DNA from: Perlucidibaca piscinae DSM 21586
Lineage (GTDB): Bacteria; Pseudomonadota; Gammaproteobacteria; Pseudomonadales; Moraxellaceae
DNA: 64,000 nt
Assembly: GCF_000420045.1 (NCBI RefSeq)
Contig: NZ_ATUE01000006.1
Coordinates: 496,001-560,000 of the forward strand
Direction: 5' to 3'
Positions within the stretch are counted from its first letter, which is position 1; every line of letters starts with the position of its first letter. The notes below the pieces were generated by a model that did no database searches, was not told the origin of the DNA, and worked only from the letters and a program-made list of their open reading frames with translations. Both the position numbers and the translations under genes were made by a program. Positions 8,613-20,300 of the stretch are shown here, in pieces.

Positions 8613-9689
8613 ATGACCCTTGCTGACAACCAGATTGACGACCTCAACATCCGTTCCATCGACGTGCTGATCACGCCGGACCAGCTCAAGCACGAGCTGC
8701 CATTGAGCGACGCGGCCTACCACACGGTGCTCAACGGCCGTCAGGTCATTCGCAACATTCTCGATGGCAAGGATCACCGCCTGTTCCTGGTGGTCGGCCC
8801 CTGCTCGATCCATGACCTCAAGGCTGCGCACGAGTACGCGCAGCGCCTCAAGGTGCTGTCCGAGCAGGTCAAGGACACGCTATATCTGGTCATGCGCGTG
8901 TACTTCGAGAAGCCGCGCACCACGGTGGGCTGGAAAGGCCTGATCAACGACCCGTTCATGGATGACAGCTTCCGCATCCAGGATGGCCTGCACATCGGCC
9001 GCAAGCTGCTGCTCGAACTCAACGAGATGGGACTGCCCTGCGCCACCGAGGCGCTCGATCCGATGTCGCCGCAGTTCCTGCACGACCTCATCGCCTGGTC
9101 GGCCATCGGCGCGCGCACCACCGAATCGCAGACCCACCGCGAGATGTCCTCGGGCCTGTCGTCGCCGGTCGGCTTCAAGAACGGCACCGACGGCGGCCTC
9201 AAGGTGGCCACCAACGCCCTGCTCTCGGTGCAGAATCCGCACAGCTTCCTGGGCATCAACTCGGAAGGCAAAGTGGCCGTGATCAACACCACCGGCAACC
9301 GCTACGGCCATGTCGTGCTGCGCGGCGGCGACGGCAAGCCCAACTACGACTCGGTGTCGGTGGCGCTGGCGGAACGCGAACTGGAAAAGGCCAAGGCCCC
9401 GCTCAACATCATGATCGATGCCTCGCATGCCAACTCCAACAAGGATCCGGCGCTGCAGCCGCTGGTCATGGACAACGTCGCCAACCAGATCGTCGAGGGC
9501 AACACGTCTATCGTTGGCATGATGATCGAGTCGCACCTCAAGTTCGGCCGCCAGGACATCCCCAAGGATCTCTCCCAGCTCGAGTACGGCAAATCGGTCA
9601 CCGACGGCTGCATCGACTGGGACACCACCGAAAAGGCCATCCTGTCCATGCGTGACAAGCTCAAGGACGTGCTGCCGGGACGTCGCTGA
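8613..9689 (+). CDS. 3-deoxy-7-phosphoheptulonate (DAHP) synthase, class I
   Basis: 358 aa from ATG 8613 with GGAGAG before it; a GTG at 8601 lies inside that ribosome-binding site. It joins phosphoenolpyruvate and erythrose-4-phosphate, the first step of the shikimate pathway. The family landmarks VVGPCSIHD, RVYFEKPRTTVGWKGL, GARTTESQTHREM, GFKNGTDG and DASHANSNKDP are all present. It belongs to the AroF/G/H type, whose members are inhibited by Phe, Tyr or Trp; which one cannot be read from sequence by eye. Pseudomonas has a similar gene near cysB. Confidence 0.95.
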   Translation: MTLADNQIDDLNIRSIDVLITPDQLKHELPLSDAAYHTVLNGRQVIRNILDGKDHRLFLVVGPCSIHDLKAAHEYAQRLKVLSEQVKDTLYLVMRVYFEKPRTTVGWKGLINDPFMDDSFRIQDGLHIGRKLLLELNEMGLPCATEALDPMSPQFLHDLIAWSAIGARTTESQTHREMSSGLSSPVGFKNGTDGGLKVATNALLSVQNPHSFLGINSEGKVAVINTTGNRYGHVVLRGGDGKPNYDSVSVALAERELEKAKAPLNIMIDASHANSNKDPALQPLVMDNVANQIVEGNTSIVGMMIESHLKFGRQDIPKDLSQLEYGKSVTDGCIDWDTTEKAILSMRDKLKDVLPGRR

Positions 9690-9826
9690 CCCGTACGCCG
9701 CGAGCCCGCCAGGCCGCCCGATTCCGATGCCCAGCATTTGACCAACCAGTCATTTGCGGCATTGAAATCCGGCGGCCTTGCTGTTTACGTGCTACCACTA
9801 CAATCAAGAACAAATCGGAGACCATC

Positions 9827-11443
9827 GTGTCAGCCTCCCGTCACCTTAGCCGCCTGACCGCCTTGGTCGCCCTGCTGTCGTCCGCACCGCTTGCCCTCGC
9901 CAGTGTCGGCAGCCCTGACCGTGCCGGCGAGCCCATTCCCGGCCAGTACGTCGTGCAACTGCAGCTGCCCGTGGTGCAGCAGGTGCTGGGTCGCCTGCCC
10001 CTGCGTTCGCTGATCAGCCAGCTGCTGCTGCCGGTCACCAGCGAGCTGCCCTTCCAGGTCTACGAGCATGCCTTTCCCGGCTTCGCGATCCGCTTGTCCC
10101 CGCAGCAGGCGGCTCAGCTTGACCGCATTCCCGGCGTGCATGTCGAACAGGACCAGGTGATGAGCGTGCAGGCTCGTACCACGGTCAGCACCAGCCTCTA
10201 TGGCCTCGACCGCATCGATCAGCTGAGTGGCACCAACAGCACCTACAGCTATCCGTCGCTGGCCGGTCAAGGTGTCAATGTCTATGTCATTGACACCGGT
10301 CTGCGCTCGACCCACATGGAATTCACCGGCCGTGTCGGCACAGGCCGCAACTTTGCTCCCAACAGCAGCTCCCTGCTCGGGGCCAGCACCAATGCCAGCA
10401 ACACCACTGACTGTGACGGGCACGGTACTCATGTCGCCGGCACGGTTCTGGGCAGCAGCTATGGCGTTGCACGCAGTGCCACGATCTATCCGGTACGCGT
10501 GCTGGGCTGCGACGGCTCCGGCAGCAACTCGGGCGTGATTGCCGGCATTGACTGGATGATCGCCAACCACCGCAAGCCGGCCGTCGGCAACATGTCACTG
10601 GGTGGTGCCGCCTCGACCACGCTGGACACCGCCGTGCGCAACGCCATCAGCAACGGCATCACCATGGTGGTGGCAGCAGGCAACGAGAACACCAATGCCT
10701 GCAACGGCTCGCCGAACCGGGTCACGGAAGCACTGGTGGTAGCCGCATCAACCGCGGCCGACCGTCGTGCCTCCTATTCCAACTACGGCAGCTGCGTCGA
10801 CCTGTTCGCACCGGGCGATGCCATCCGCTCGGCCGGCATCAGCTCCGACAGTGCATCCGCCACGCTCAGCGGCACCTCCATGGCAGCGCCGCACGTGGCC
10901 GGGGCAGCCGCGCTGTATCTGGCCAGCAGGCCGTCACAATCCCCGGCTCAGGTTGCCAGCGACCTGTTGCAGCAGACCTCGGTGAACCGCATCACGGACG
11001 TGGTGGGCAGCCCAAACAAGCTGCTGCATGTCGGCGTGCTTGAGGATGATGCCAACTTCGTTCCGGGAGACGATCCGGATCCGGTCGAGCCGCCCCCGCC
11101 TGCCGTCCCCTGCACCGGCTGTACGGCCTACACCATCACGCTCGATGGCACGGCCCGCAACGTGCTGGCACCGAACAGCAATGGTTTCAGCTTCAGCGGC
11201 GGCACCTTGCGCGGCTACCTGATGACGGGCAGCGTGAAGAGCGGCAGCATCGGCATCGCGCTGGAACGTCGTGTAAGCGGCCTGCTGTCGACCAGCTGGC
11301 AGGCGGTGAGTGTCAGCCCGCTGTCCGGAACCAGTGCCAACCAGGCGGTCACGTCCGGGAATCTGGCCAGTGGCACCTACCGCTGGAGGCTGAGCACGTC
11401 GACAGGAAGCGGGACGGCGACGTTCTACGGGCAGCCGCGCTGA
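9827..11443 (+). CDS. Secreted subtilisin-like (S8) serine protease
   Basis: 538 aa with a GTG start at 9827 and CGGAG 6 nt before it. Order: signal peptide (about 1-25, ending ALA), inhibitor-I9-type propeptide (about 38-115), catalytic domain with D156 (VIDTGLRSTH), H199 (DGHGTHVAG) and S351 (SGTSMAAPHVAG), a Pro/Asp linker near 418-430, and a C-terminal beta domain of about 105 aa that may be pre-peptidase-like. The catalytic domain resembles the proteinase K/aqualysin branch, which is made as a proenzyme and secreted. A TACAAT box lies at 9799-9804; the possible -35 TTGCTG gives only 15 nt spacing. It stands alone, with no secretion genes nearby. Confidence 0.92.
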   Translation: MSASRHLSRLTALVALLSSAPLALASVGSPDRAGEPIPGQYVVQLQLPVVQQVLGRLPLRSLISQLLLPVTSELPFQVYEHAFPGFAIRLSPQQAAQLDRIPGVHVEQDQVMSVQARTTVSTSLYGLDRIDQLSGTNSTYSYPSLAGQGVNVYVIDTGLRSTHMEFTGRVGTGRNFAPNSSSLLGASTNASNTTDCDGHGTHVAGTVLGSSYGVARSATIYPVRVLGCDGSGSNSGVIAGIDWMIANHRKPAVGNMSLGGAASTTLDTAVRNAISNGITMVVAAGNENTNACNGSPNRVTEALVVAASTAADRRASYSNYGSCVDLFAPGDAIRSAGISSDSASATLSGTSMAAPHVAGAAALYLASRPSQSPAQVASDLLQQTSVNRITDVVGSPNKLLHVGVLEDDANFVPGDDPDPVEPPPPAVPCTGCTAYTITLDGTARNVLAPNSNGFSFSGGTLRGYLMTGSVKSGSIGIALERRVSGLLSTSWQAVSVSPLSGTSANQAVTSGNLASGTYRWRLSTSTGSGTATFYGQPR

Positions 11444-11465
11444 ATCAGAACTACTGTGGCACCGG

Positions 11466-11525
11466 GGGCCCTGACCCCTGCTGAAAATGCACTGACGTGA
11501 TCATTTTCAGCAGGGGCCAGGGCCC
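11466..11525. repeat. Palindromic repeat element, copy 1
   Basis: Two 24-nt arms (11466-11489 and 11502-11525) pair with one A/C mismatch around a 12-nt loop, CACTGACGTGAT. It lies just after the subtilase gene. The reverse complement of this element closely matches the second copy at 11603-11662, including the loop, so the two form an inverted pair. No long T-run follows, so a simple terminator role is doubtful. Confidence 0.85.
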
Positions 11526-11596
11526 TCGGCGATTCAGGTGATGCAGCCGGTTCGGAAGACTGACTCTCACCAAGGAACACTGCAAACGTCGCACAA

Positions 11597-11669
11597 GGCA
11601 AAGGGGCCGGAGGCTGCTGGAAAACGATCACGCCAGTGCGTTTTCCAGCAGCCTCCGGCCCCTTTTGCC
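11597..11669. repeat. Palindromic repeat element, copy 2 (possible nfuA terminator)
   Basis: Perfect 24-bp arms at 11603-11626 and 11639-11662 enclose the loop ATCACGCCAGTG. The stem extends outward by GGCAAA with one bulged base. It begins about 20 nt beyond the nfuA stop on the minus strand and could end that transcript, although only three Ts follow directly. Its stem differs from copy 1 by paired changes on both arms. Confidence 0.85.
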
Positions 11670-11688
11670 GACTGCCGACTTCACCCGC

Positions 11689-12318
11689 TCACTTGAAGTA
11701 GGCGTTGTCCTTCTTGCTGTGGTCCGTGCTGTCGGTGACCCGTGCCAGCTCCGGAATATGCGCCTTGAGCGTGGTCTCGACGCCCTGCTTGAGCGTCATG
11801 TCGACTGCCGAGCAGCCCTGGCAGCCGCCGCCGAACTTGAGCACGGCAGTCAGGCCATGCTCGGGATCGGTGTAGCATTCGAGCAGACTGACATTGCCGT
11901 TGTGCGCAGCAAGGCCCGGGTTGACCTCGGCGAACAGCACATGATTGATGCGCTCCTCGATCGGGCTGTCGGCAGAGATGTTGGGAACCTTGGAGCGTGG
12001 CGCCTTGAAGGTCAGCTGACCGCCCATGCGATCCTTGTTGAAGTCGATCACGGCATCCACCAGGTAGCTGGCCGAACGACCTTCAACAAATGCCGGGAAG
12101 CCGTTGAACTCGACACGAATGTCGTCTTCGCGTTCCTCGCCCTGCGTGCAGTAGGCCATGCAGCATTCGGCGCGCGGCGTACCAGCGTTCTCCACGAAGA
12201 TGCGCACGCCGATGCCCGGGCTGTTCTGCTTGGCGAGCAGCTCGACCAGATAGGCCTGGGCCGTTTCCGTGATGGTCAGGTTGGTTTCGGGCACTGTGGT
12301 GTTCGTGGACTCGCTCAT
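11689..12318 (-). CDS. nfuA: Fe/S biogenesis protein NfuA
   Basis: 209 aa from ATG 12318; longer upstream readings lack family similarity. NfuA carries 4Fe-4S clusters to target enzymes and helps under iron or oxidative stress. The N-terminal half is an A-type-carrier-like domain, and the C-terminal Nfu domain holds the cluster-binding C166-x-x-C169 (GGGCQGCSAVDMTL). The N-terminal ECCMAYC stretch keeps cysteines. The ribosome-binding site is weak. A -10-like TATACT sits at 12353-12358 on the minus strand. It is divergent from metH. Confidence 0.95.
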   Translation of the reverse strand: MSESTNTTVPETNLTITETAQAYLVELLAKQNSPGIGVRIFVENAGTPRAECCMAYCTQGEEREDDIRVEFNGFPAFVEGRSASYLVDAVIDFNKDRMGGQLTFKAPRSKVPNISADSPIEERINHVLFAEVNPGLAAHNGNVSLLECYTDPEHGLTAVLKFGGGCQGCSAVDMTLKQGVETTLKAHIPELARVTDSTDHSKKDNAYFK

Positions 12319-12420
12319 CAGACACGTCGCCGGGAAAATGGAAAGGGTCAAAAGTATAGCAGCTCGGCATCGCGGGCGTCGTCGGCACATGACAGGGACG
12401 CCGCGCATCAGAACTGCTAC

Positions 12421-12450
12421 ACTATCCATCCATTTTTTTGGATGGATAGT
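12421..12450. promoter_or_regulatory. Perfect palindrome immediately upstream of metH
   Basis: Two 12-nt arms, ACTATCCATCCA at 12421-12432 and its complement at 12439-12450, flank TTTTTT. It ends 8 nt before the metH ATG, where a ribosome-binding site should be; the only purine-rich stretch (GGATGG) is inside the right arm. It could be an RNA hairpin that hides the ribosome site or an operator over the transcription start. A TACACT box overlaps its left edge at 12418-12423. Confidence 0.7.
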
Positions 12451-12458
12451 TTCCTGCC

Positions 12459-16196
<3,738 letters not shown>

Positions 16197-16281
16197 AGTG
16201 CCGGTCCGTCCCTGAGGTCGTGACCGGTCGCTCTCGCAGAAGATCTGGTCGCCCTCGAGGCAAAACGGACGGAGGCATTCA

Positions 16282-16518
16282 GTGCAAGGTGGTTACGGAC
16301 ATGCGCTGCCGCCTGGCGGCCCCAAGCCCAAGCCGCGCTGGCGGCGGGCACTCAGCCGGTTCCTTCGATCCGGCTTCAATGTTGCCGGCCTCAAGCAGGT
16401 CGATCTTGACGAGAATGCCGAACATGCCGAGGTTTTCGTACTGTCCGGCATTCTCCTGTTCGGCCTCATTGTCGGGGCCTGCTGGATACTGATCCAGCAG
16501 TACCTCGGCATCGAGTGA
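16282..16518 (+). CDS. Small single-pass membrane protein, unknown
   Basis: 78 aa starting at GTG 16282, with GGAGG at 16271-16275 in good position. The first 30 residues are rich in Gly, Pro and Arg (PKPKPRWRRALSRFLRS), and residues 51-71 form one clear transmembrane helix (VFVLSGILLFGLIVGACWILI). The basic stretch before the acidic DLDENAEH segment suggests a cytoplasmic N-terminus. It lies 85 nt after metH and may be its distal partner in transcription. I recognise no family. Confidence 0.6.
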   Translation: MQGGYGHALPPGGPKPKPRWRRALSRFLRSGFNVAGLKQVDLDENAEHAEVFVLSGILLFGLIVGACWILIQQYLGIE

Positions 16519-16524
16519 ACGCGA

Positions 16525-17565
16525 TTACCAGCGCGGGCTGCTGGTGCCGCGCTGCCACCAGCGCATGACCAGGCGATCGATGCCGGCCTCGGCCACCAGA
16601 CCGAGACGCTGCCCCAGCGTCTTGCGCACGCTCCAGCGCAGCGCGAACAGATCGGCATCGCTGGCACGCGCACGCAGGTAGTCATCGCTGGTCCTGAGCT
16701 CGTCCACCAGCTTCAGGCTCACCGCCTGACTGCCATACCAGTGCTCACCCGTGCCCACCTGATCCAGGTTCACCTGCGGCCGCCATTCGCCAACGAAGGA
16801 CTTGAACAGCGCGTGCGTCTCTTCAAGCTCGGACTGGAACTTGGCGCGCCCTTCGGGCGTGTTTTCACCAAGCACGGTCAGCGTGCGCTTGTACTGGCCG
16901 GCCGTGAGCACCTCGACATCCACGTCATGGCGCTTGAGCAGCCGGTGGATGTTGGGAACCTGGGCCACGACACCGATGGAGCCGATGATGGCAAACGGCG
17001 CCGCCAGCAGCTGCGAGCCTATGCAGGCCATCAGGTAGCCGCCGCTGGCCGCCACCTTGTCGACACAGATCGTGAGCCTGAGCCCGGCACTGCGGATGCG
17101 CGCCAGTTGCGAAGCCGCCAGACCGTAGCCATGCACCAGTCCGCCGGGGCTTTCAAGCAGCAGCACGACCTCGTCATGTTCGGCGTCGGCCACCGCCAGC
17201 AGTGCCGAGATCTCGTGGCGCAGCTGGTTGACGGCAGAGGCGGCCAGATCGCCATGAAAGTTCAGCACGAACACGCGCGGTCGCGTGCGTCCCTCGGCGA
17301 GATCCTGCTTTGCCTTCTTCGCTTCCGCCTTGCGCTCGCGACGCGCCTGCTTCCAGCGACGCTCGTCCCAGATCAGCTCGCGCAAGCCGTCCGCTTCCTG
17401 CTGGTAGCGCTCGTTGAGCGCATCCACCGAGAGATGCCCCTGCTCCTGCGCGCTGTCGCCTTCGCGTCTGACGCGTGCCGCCACCAGGATGACGACAAGC
17501 ACCAGTACGGCCGCCGTGATGCTCTTGGCCAGAAAAAGCCCGTATTCCGCCAGCCACTCAACCAT
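16525..17565 (-). CDS. sohB: SohB-type inner-membrane serine peptidase
   Basis: 346 aa from ATG 17565 (AAGGA 6 nt before). SohB is a signal-peptide-peptidase-like S49 protease facing the periplasm. An N-terminal membrane helix spans about residues 10-30, followed by a charged segment (WKQARRERKAEAKKAKQ) and the S49 fold. The catalytic Ser174 (VAASGGYLMA) and Lys226 (TAGQYKRTLT) form the dyad, matching S178/K230 of E. coli. It overlaps nudC by 8 nt and closes a five-gene minus-strand operon. The upstream TTG/GTG-initiated reading is not needed. Confidence 0.93.
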   Translation of the reverse strand: MVEWLAEYGLFLAKSITAAVLVLVVILVAARVRREGDSAQEQGHLSVDALNERYQQEADGLRELIWDERRWKQARRERKAEAKKAKQDLAEGRTRPRVFVLNFHGDLAASAVNQLRHEISALLAVADAEHDEVVLLLESPGGLVHGYGLAASQLARIRSAGLRLTICVDKVAASGGYLMACIGSQLLAAPFAIIGSIGVVAQVPNIHRLLKRHDVDVEVLTAGQYKRTLTVLGENTPEGRAKFQSELEETHALFKSFVGEWRPQVNLDQVGTGEHWYGSQAVSLKLVDELRTSDDYLRARASDADLFALRWSVRKTLGQRLGLVAEAGIDRLVMRWWQRGTSSPRW

Positions 17566-18394
17566 GAACTGTCCTTCGCTCCTGCACAAACTGGTCAATG
17601 AGCGCGCGCGCGATGCTGCCCGGAGGCGGTATCAGCGGCAGGCGCGTGTAATGAAAGAAATCCGCCTCGGCAATCTCGTCATCCTGCAGACGCAGTTCGC
17701 CACCCGCATAGCGGGCATGAAAGCCCAGCATCAGATTGCTGGGAAAGGGCCACGACTGGCTGCCGAAATAGCGCAGATCGCTGATCTCGACACCGACCTC
17801 CTCGCGTACCTCGCGCACCAGCGTGGCCTCGGCGGTCTCGCCGACCTCCATGAAACCGGCCAGGGTGCTGAACATGCCGTTGGTGAAGCGATGGGCACGT
17901 GCCAGCAGCAGGTCGTCACCGCGCGTGACAAGGCCGATGACACAGGGATTGATGCGCGGATAGACGCTGAGGCCGCAGCTGACACATACCCGTGCCCGCT
18001 CGCCCTGGGGGTGTCCGCCAGTGGGCGTTCCGCAACGACCGCAGAACCGGTGCGTGTCCGCCCAGGCGAGAATCTGCGCGCCCCGCCCCGCCACGGCGAA
18101 CCAGTCATCATCGACCTGGCCAAGCAGTCGACGCAGATCAACCCAGATCCAGTCGTCCGCTTGCACCGCGCTGGCTGCCACGGCCACGACATGCACCAGC
18201 ACCGCCTGCCAGACACCAACGACATGCAGCGCGGCATCCGCCGGCAACCACCAGCGCAACTCGTCCCAGGTCGGGCAGCGCTGCGGGTCATCACGGTGCA
18301 CAAGCACCCGGTTGTCGCTGAACGCCAGCATCAGGGCATCGCCACTCGGTCGCCCTGCCGGCAGGATGTTCAGGGTCTGGAAACGCTCAGTCAT
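17558..18394 (-). CDS. nudC: NAD(H) pyrophosphatase / RNA deNADding enzyme NudC
   Basis: 278 aa from ATG 18394. NudC hydrolyses NAD(H) to NMN(H) and AMP and removes the NAD cap from RNA. The zinc site C118/C121 and C137/C140 (RFCGRCGTP, VCVSCG) and the Nudix box GFMEVGETAEATLVREVREE (about 179-198) are complete; the NudC-specific SQPWPFPxS motif appears as SQSWPFPSNLM. It overlaps both dnaQ and sohB by 8 nt, which suggests translational coupling. Confidence 0.95.
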   Translation of the reverse strand: MTERFQTLNILPAGRPSGDALMLAFSDNRVLVHRDDPQRCPTWDELRWWLPADAALHVVGVWQAVLVHVVAVAASAVQADDWIWVDLRRLLGQVDDDWFAVAGRGAQILAWADTHRFCGRCGTPTGGHPQGERARVCVSCGLSVYPRINPCVIGLVTRGDDLLLARAHRFTNGMFSTLAGFMEVGETAEATLVREVREEVGVEISDLRYFGSQSWPFPSNLMLGFHARYAGGELRLQDDEIAEADFFHYTRLPLIPPPGSIARALIDQFVQERRTVHG

Positions 18395-19103
18395 GGATAT
18401 CCCGGAACAGGCAGCGGCCGCCAGCGGACTTGTCGAGAATCTGCAGGCGGGCCTCGTGCGCCGCCAGCTCCTCGTCGGCAACCCCGTAACCGGGCAGCGC
18501 CGGCCGGTTGGCGGGAAGCCGGCGAATGCCCTGGCCGGCGGAACCGCCAGCGCCGTCAGCGTCCTCGTCATGACCCAGCGACAGACCGACCTGCCCCCCC
18601 GTCATGGCCAGGTAGACATCCGCCAGGATCTCGGCGTCAAGCAAGGCGCCATGGTAGGTACGGTCACGGTTGTCGGCAAAATAGCGCCGCGCAAGCGCAT
18701 CGAGATTGTTCTTCTGGCCGGGATGCTTGCTGCGTGCCATCTGCAGCGTATCGAGCACGCTGCACAGCTCGGTCACGGCCGGACGCCCCAGCAATGACAG
18801 CTCGTGATTGATGAAGCCGATGTCGAAGGCCGCGTTGTGGATGACCAGCTCGGCGCCACTGACGAAGGCCAGGAAGTCATCGACGATCTCGGCAAAGCGC
18901 GGCTTGTCACGCACGAACTCGTTGCTGATGCCGTGCACCGCCATGGCGCCGGCATCGATCTCGCGATCCGGATTCAGGTAATGATGAAAGCTGCGTCGGG
19001 TCAGGCGACGGTTGACCAGTTCCAGGCAGCCGATCTCGATGAGTCTGTGCCCCAGCGCCGGATCCAGGCCGGTGGTTTCGGTGTCAAGAATGATCTGTCT
19101 CAT
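18387..19103 (-). CDS. dnaQ: DNA polymerase III epsilon subunit (proofreading exonuclease)
   Basis: 238 aa from ATG 19103. Exo I is DTETTG (D7, E9), Exo II is HNAAFDIGF, and Exo III carries the catalytic His in YHGALLDAEIL. After the nuclease domain, QVGLSL fits the beta-clamp-binding motif, and a flexible tail of about 50 residues should contact the alpha subunit. Its first bases overlap the end of rnhA (ATGA), the arrangement seen in many gammaproteobacteria, though there rnhA and dnaQ are often divergent. Confidence 0.95.
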   Translation of the reverse strand: MRQIILDTETTGLDPALGHRLIEIGCLELVNRRLTRRSFHHYLNPDREIDAGAMAVHGISNEFVRDKPRFAEIVDDFLAFVSGAELVIHNAAFDIGFINHELSLLGRPAVTELCSVLDTLQMARSKHPGQKNNLDALARRYFADNRDRTYHGALLDAEILADVYLAMTGGQVGLSLGHDEDADGAGGSAGQGIRRLPANRPALPGYGVADEELAAHEARLQILDKSAGGRCLFRDIHD

Positions 19104-19555
19104 GCGCGCTTCTGCTGCTTCAGTGCGTTGTCGATGGCCTCGTTGGCAAGCCGGTCGACGGCTTCGTTGCCAGGATCTCCGGCATGCCCCTTGACCCAGC
19201 GCCAATCGATCTGATGTGGCGCGGCGGCAGCCAGCAGGGACTGCCAGAGGTCGGCATTCTTGACCGGCTGCTTGGCGGCCGTCTTCCAGCCACGGGTCTG
19301 CCAGCCCGGAAGCCATTCGGTCATGCCCTTGCGAAGGTACTCCGAATCGGTCCACAGCACGATGCGGCAGGGCTGCTTGAGCGCCTGCAGCGCCGACAGC
19401 GCGGCCTGCAGCTCCATGCGGTTGTTGGTGGTATGGGCCTCGTAGCCGGAGATCGCCTTCTGGTGCGGCCCCTTGGCCAGCAGCGCGCCCCAGCCGCCCG
19501 GGCCGGGATTGCCGCGGCAGGCGCCATCGGTATAAATGACTACATCGGGCGTCAT
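19100..19555 (-). CDS. rnhA: Ribonuclease HI
   Basis: 151 aa from ATG 19555. It cuts the RNA strand of RNA/DNA hybrids, removing R-loops and primers. The active-site carboxylates D10 (YTDGACRGNPGPGGWG), E48 (RMELQA), D70 (WTDSEY) and D134 and the loop histidine H124 (VKGHAGDPGNE) align residue for residue with E. coli RNase HI. It overlaps the methyltransferase-like gene upstream and dnaQ downstream, each by an ATGA. Confidence 0.97.
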   Translation of the reverse strand: MTPDVVIYTDGACRGNPGPGGWGALLAKGPHQKAISGYEAHTTNNRMELQAALSALQALKQPCRIVLWTDSEYLRKGMTEWLPGWQTRGWKTAAKQPVKNADLWQSLLAAAAPHQIDWRWVKGHAGDPGNEAVDRLANEAIDNALKQQKRA

Positions 19556-20271
19556 GCCATGTCCTTGCGTGTTGAGTTGGGTGTGCTGGCCTGCGGCAGC
19601 CATTGCGGCGACCAGGCATCGCGTGCAGGCACGGTGCGCCGGCCGGAGCGCAGCGGAGCCAGCGTGTTCTTCTGCCAGAGCTGAACCGACCAGTGTGCCG
19701 TCACCGGCAGCAGACGTTGCCAGGACGCCGACCAGTGCCGACCCCAGCGCGGCGGTAGCCAGGTCAGCCGGCGACTGTCACCCCAGGTTGCCTGGCGAAG
19801 CTGCAGAGACTGCTCCGCCAGCCAGGGCATGGCGATGCGGCACCAGGCATCCAAGGGATCACCATGCACCGCCACCAGAAGGCGAGCATCCGGTCCCAGT
19901 GCCAGACAGGCCTGGGCCAGCATCTCGGGCAGCATGGCGTCGTGGGCTGCTGCCACCTGCCAGGCCACGGCATCCAGGCTGCCCGGCTGCAGCGGCCAGT
20001 GCGCCAGGCTGGCAAGACAGCGCGAGCCACCCTCCACAGACGCGGCATCCGCAGGCACGACATCCGGCAGTTCAGCCAGCAGGGTGTGCCACCAGCGTAT
20101 GCCACTGCCGGCCAGTGACAAGCCGCCAGCATCCGCCGCCAGCGCCAGGCCATGCAGCCCGTGCAGCTGCTGCAATCCCTGCTGCCACGGCGCCTGCAGG
20201 CGTGCCAGCAGCAGCTGCCGGCTTTCTGGCGGCTGCGGGCTGCGAAGCGATGCCGTATGGTGTAGGTTCAT
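19552..20271 (-). CDS. Divergent YafS-like putative methyltransferase
   Basis: 239 aa from ATG 20271. Its place beside rnhA and gloB is where Pseudomonadales and enterobacteria carry a YafS-type SAM-dependent methyltransferase. Part of the fold can be traced (SLAHWPLQPGSLDAVAWQV like the motif after the SAM loop, and LGPDARLLVAV), but the usual glycine-rich SAM motif near the N-terminus is not visible. It may be a degenerate or non-catalytic member. First gene of the overlapping operon to sohB, and divergent from gloB (29 nt gap). Confidence 0.6.
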   Translation of the reverse strand: MNLHHTASLRSPQPPESRQLLLARLQAPWQQGLQQLHGLHGLALAADAGGLSLAGSGIRWWHTLLAELPDVVPADAASVEGGSRCLASLAHWPLQPGSLDAVAWQVAAAHDAMLPEMLAQACLALGPDARLLVAVHGDPLDAWCRIAMPWLAEQSLQLRQATWGDSRRLTWLPPRWGRHWSASWQRLLPVTAHWSVQLWQKNTLAPLRSGRRTVPARDAWSPQWLPQASTPNSTRKDMA

Positions 20272-20300
20272 GTGCGCAATAGTGAACGAGCAGACTGCGG

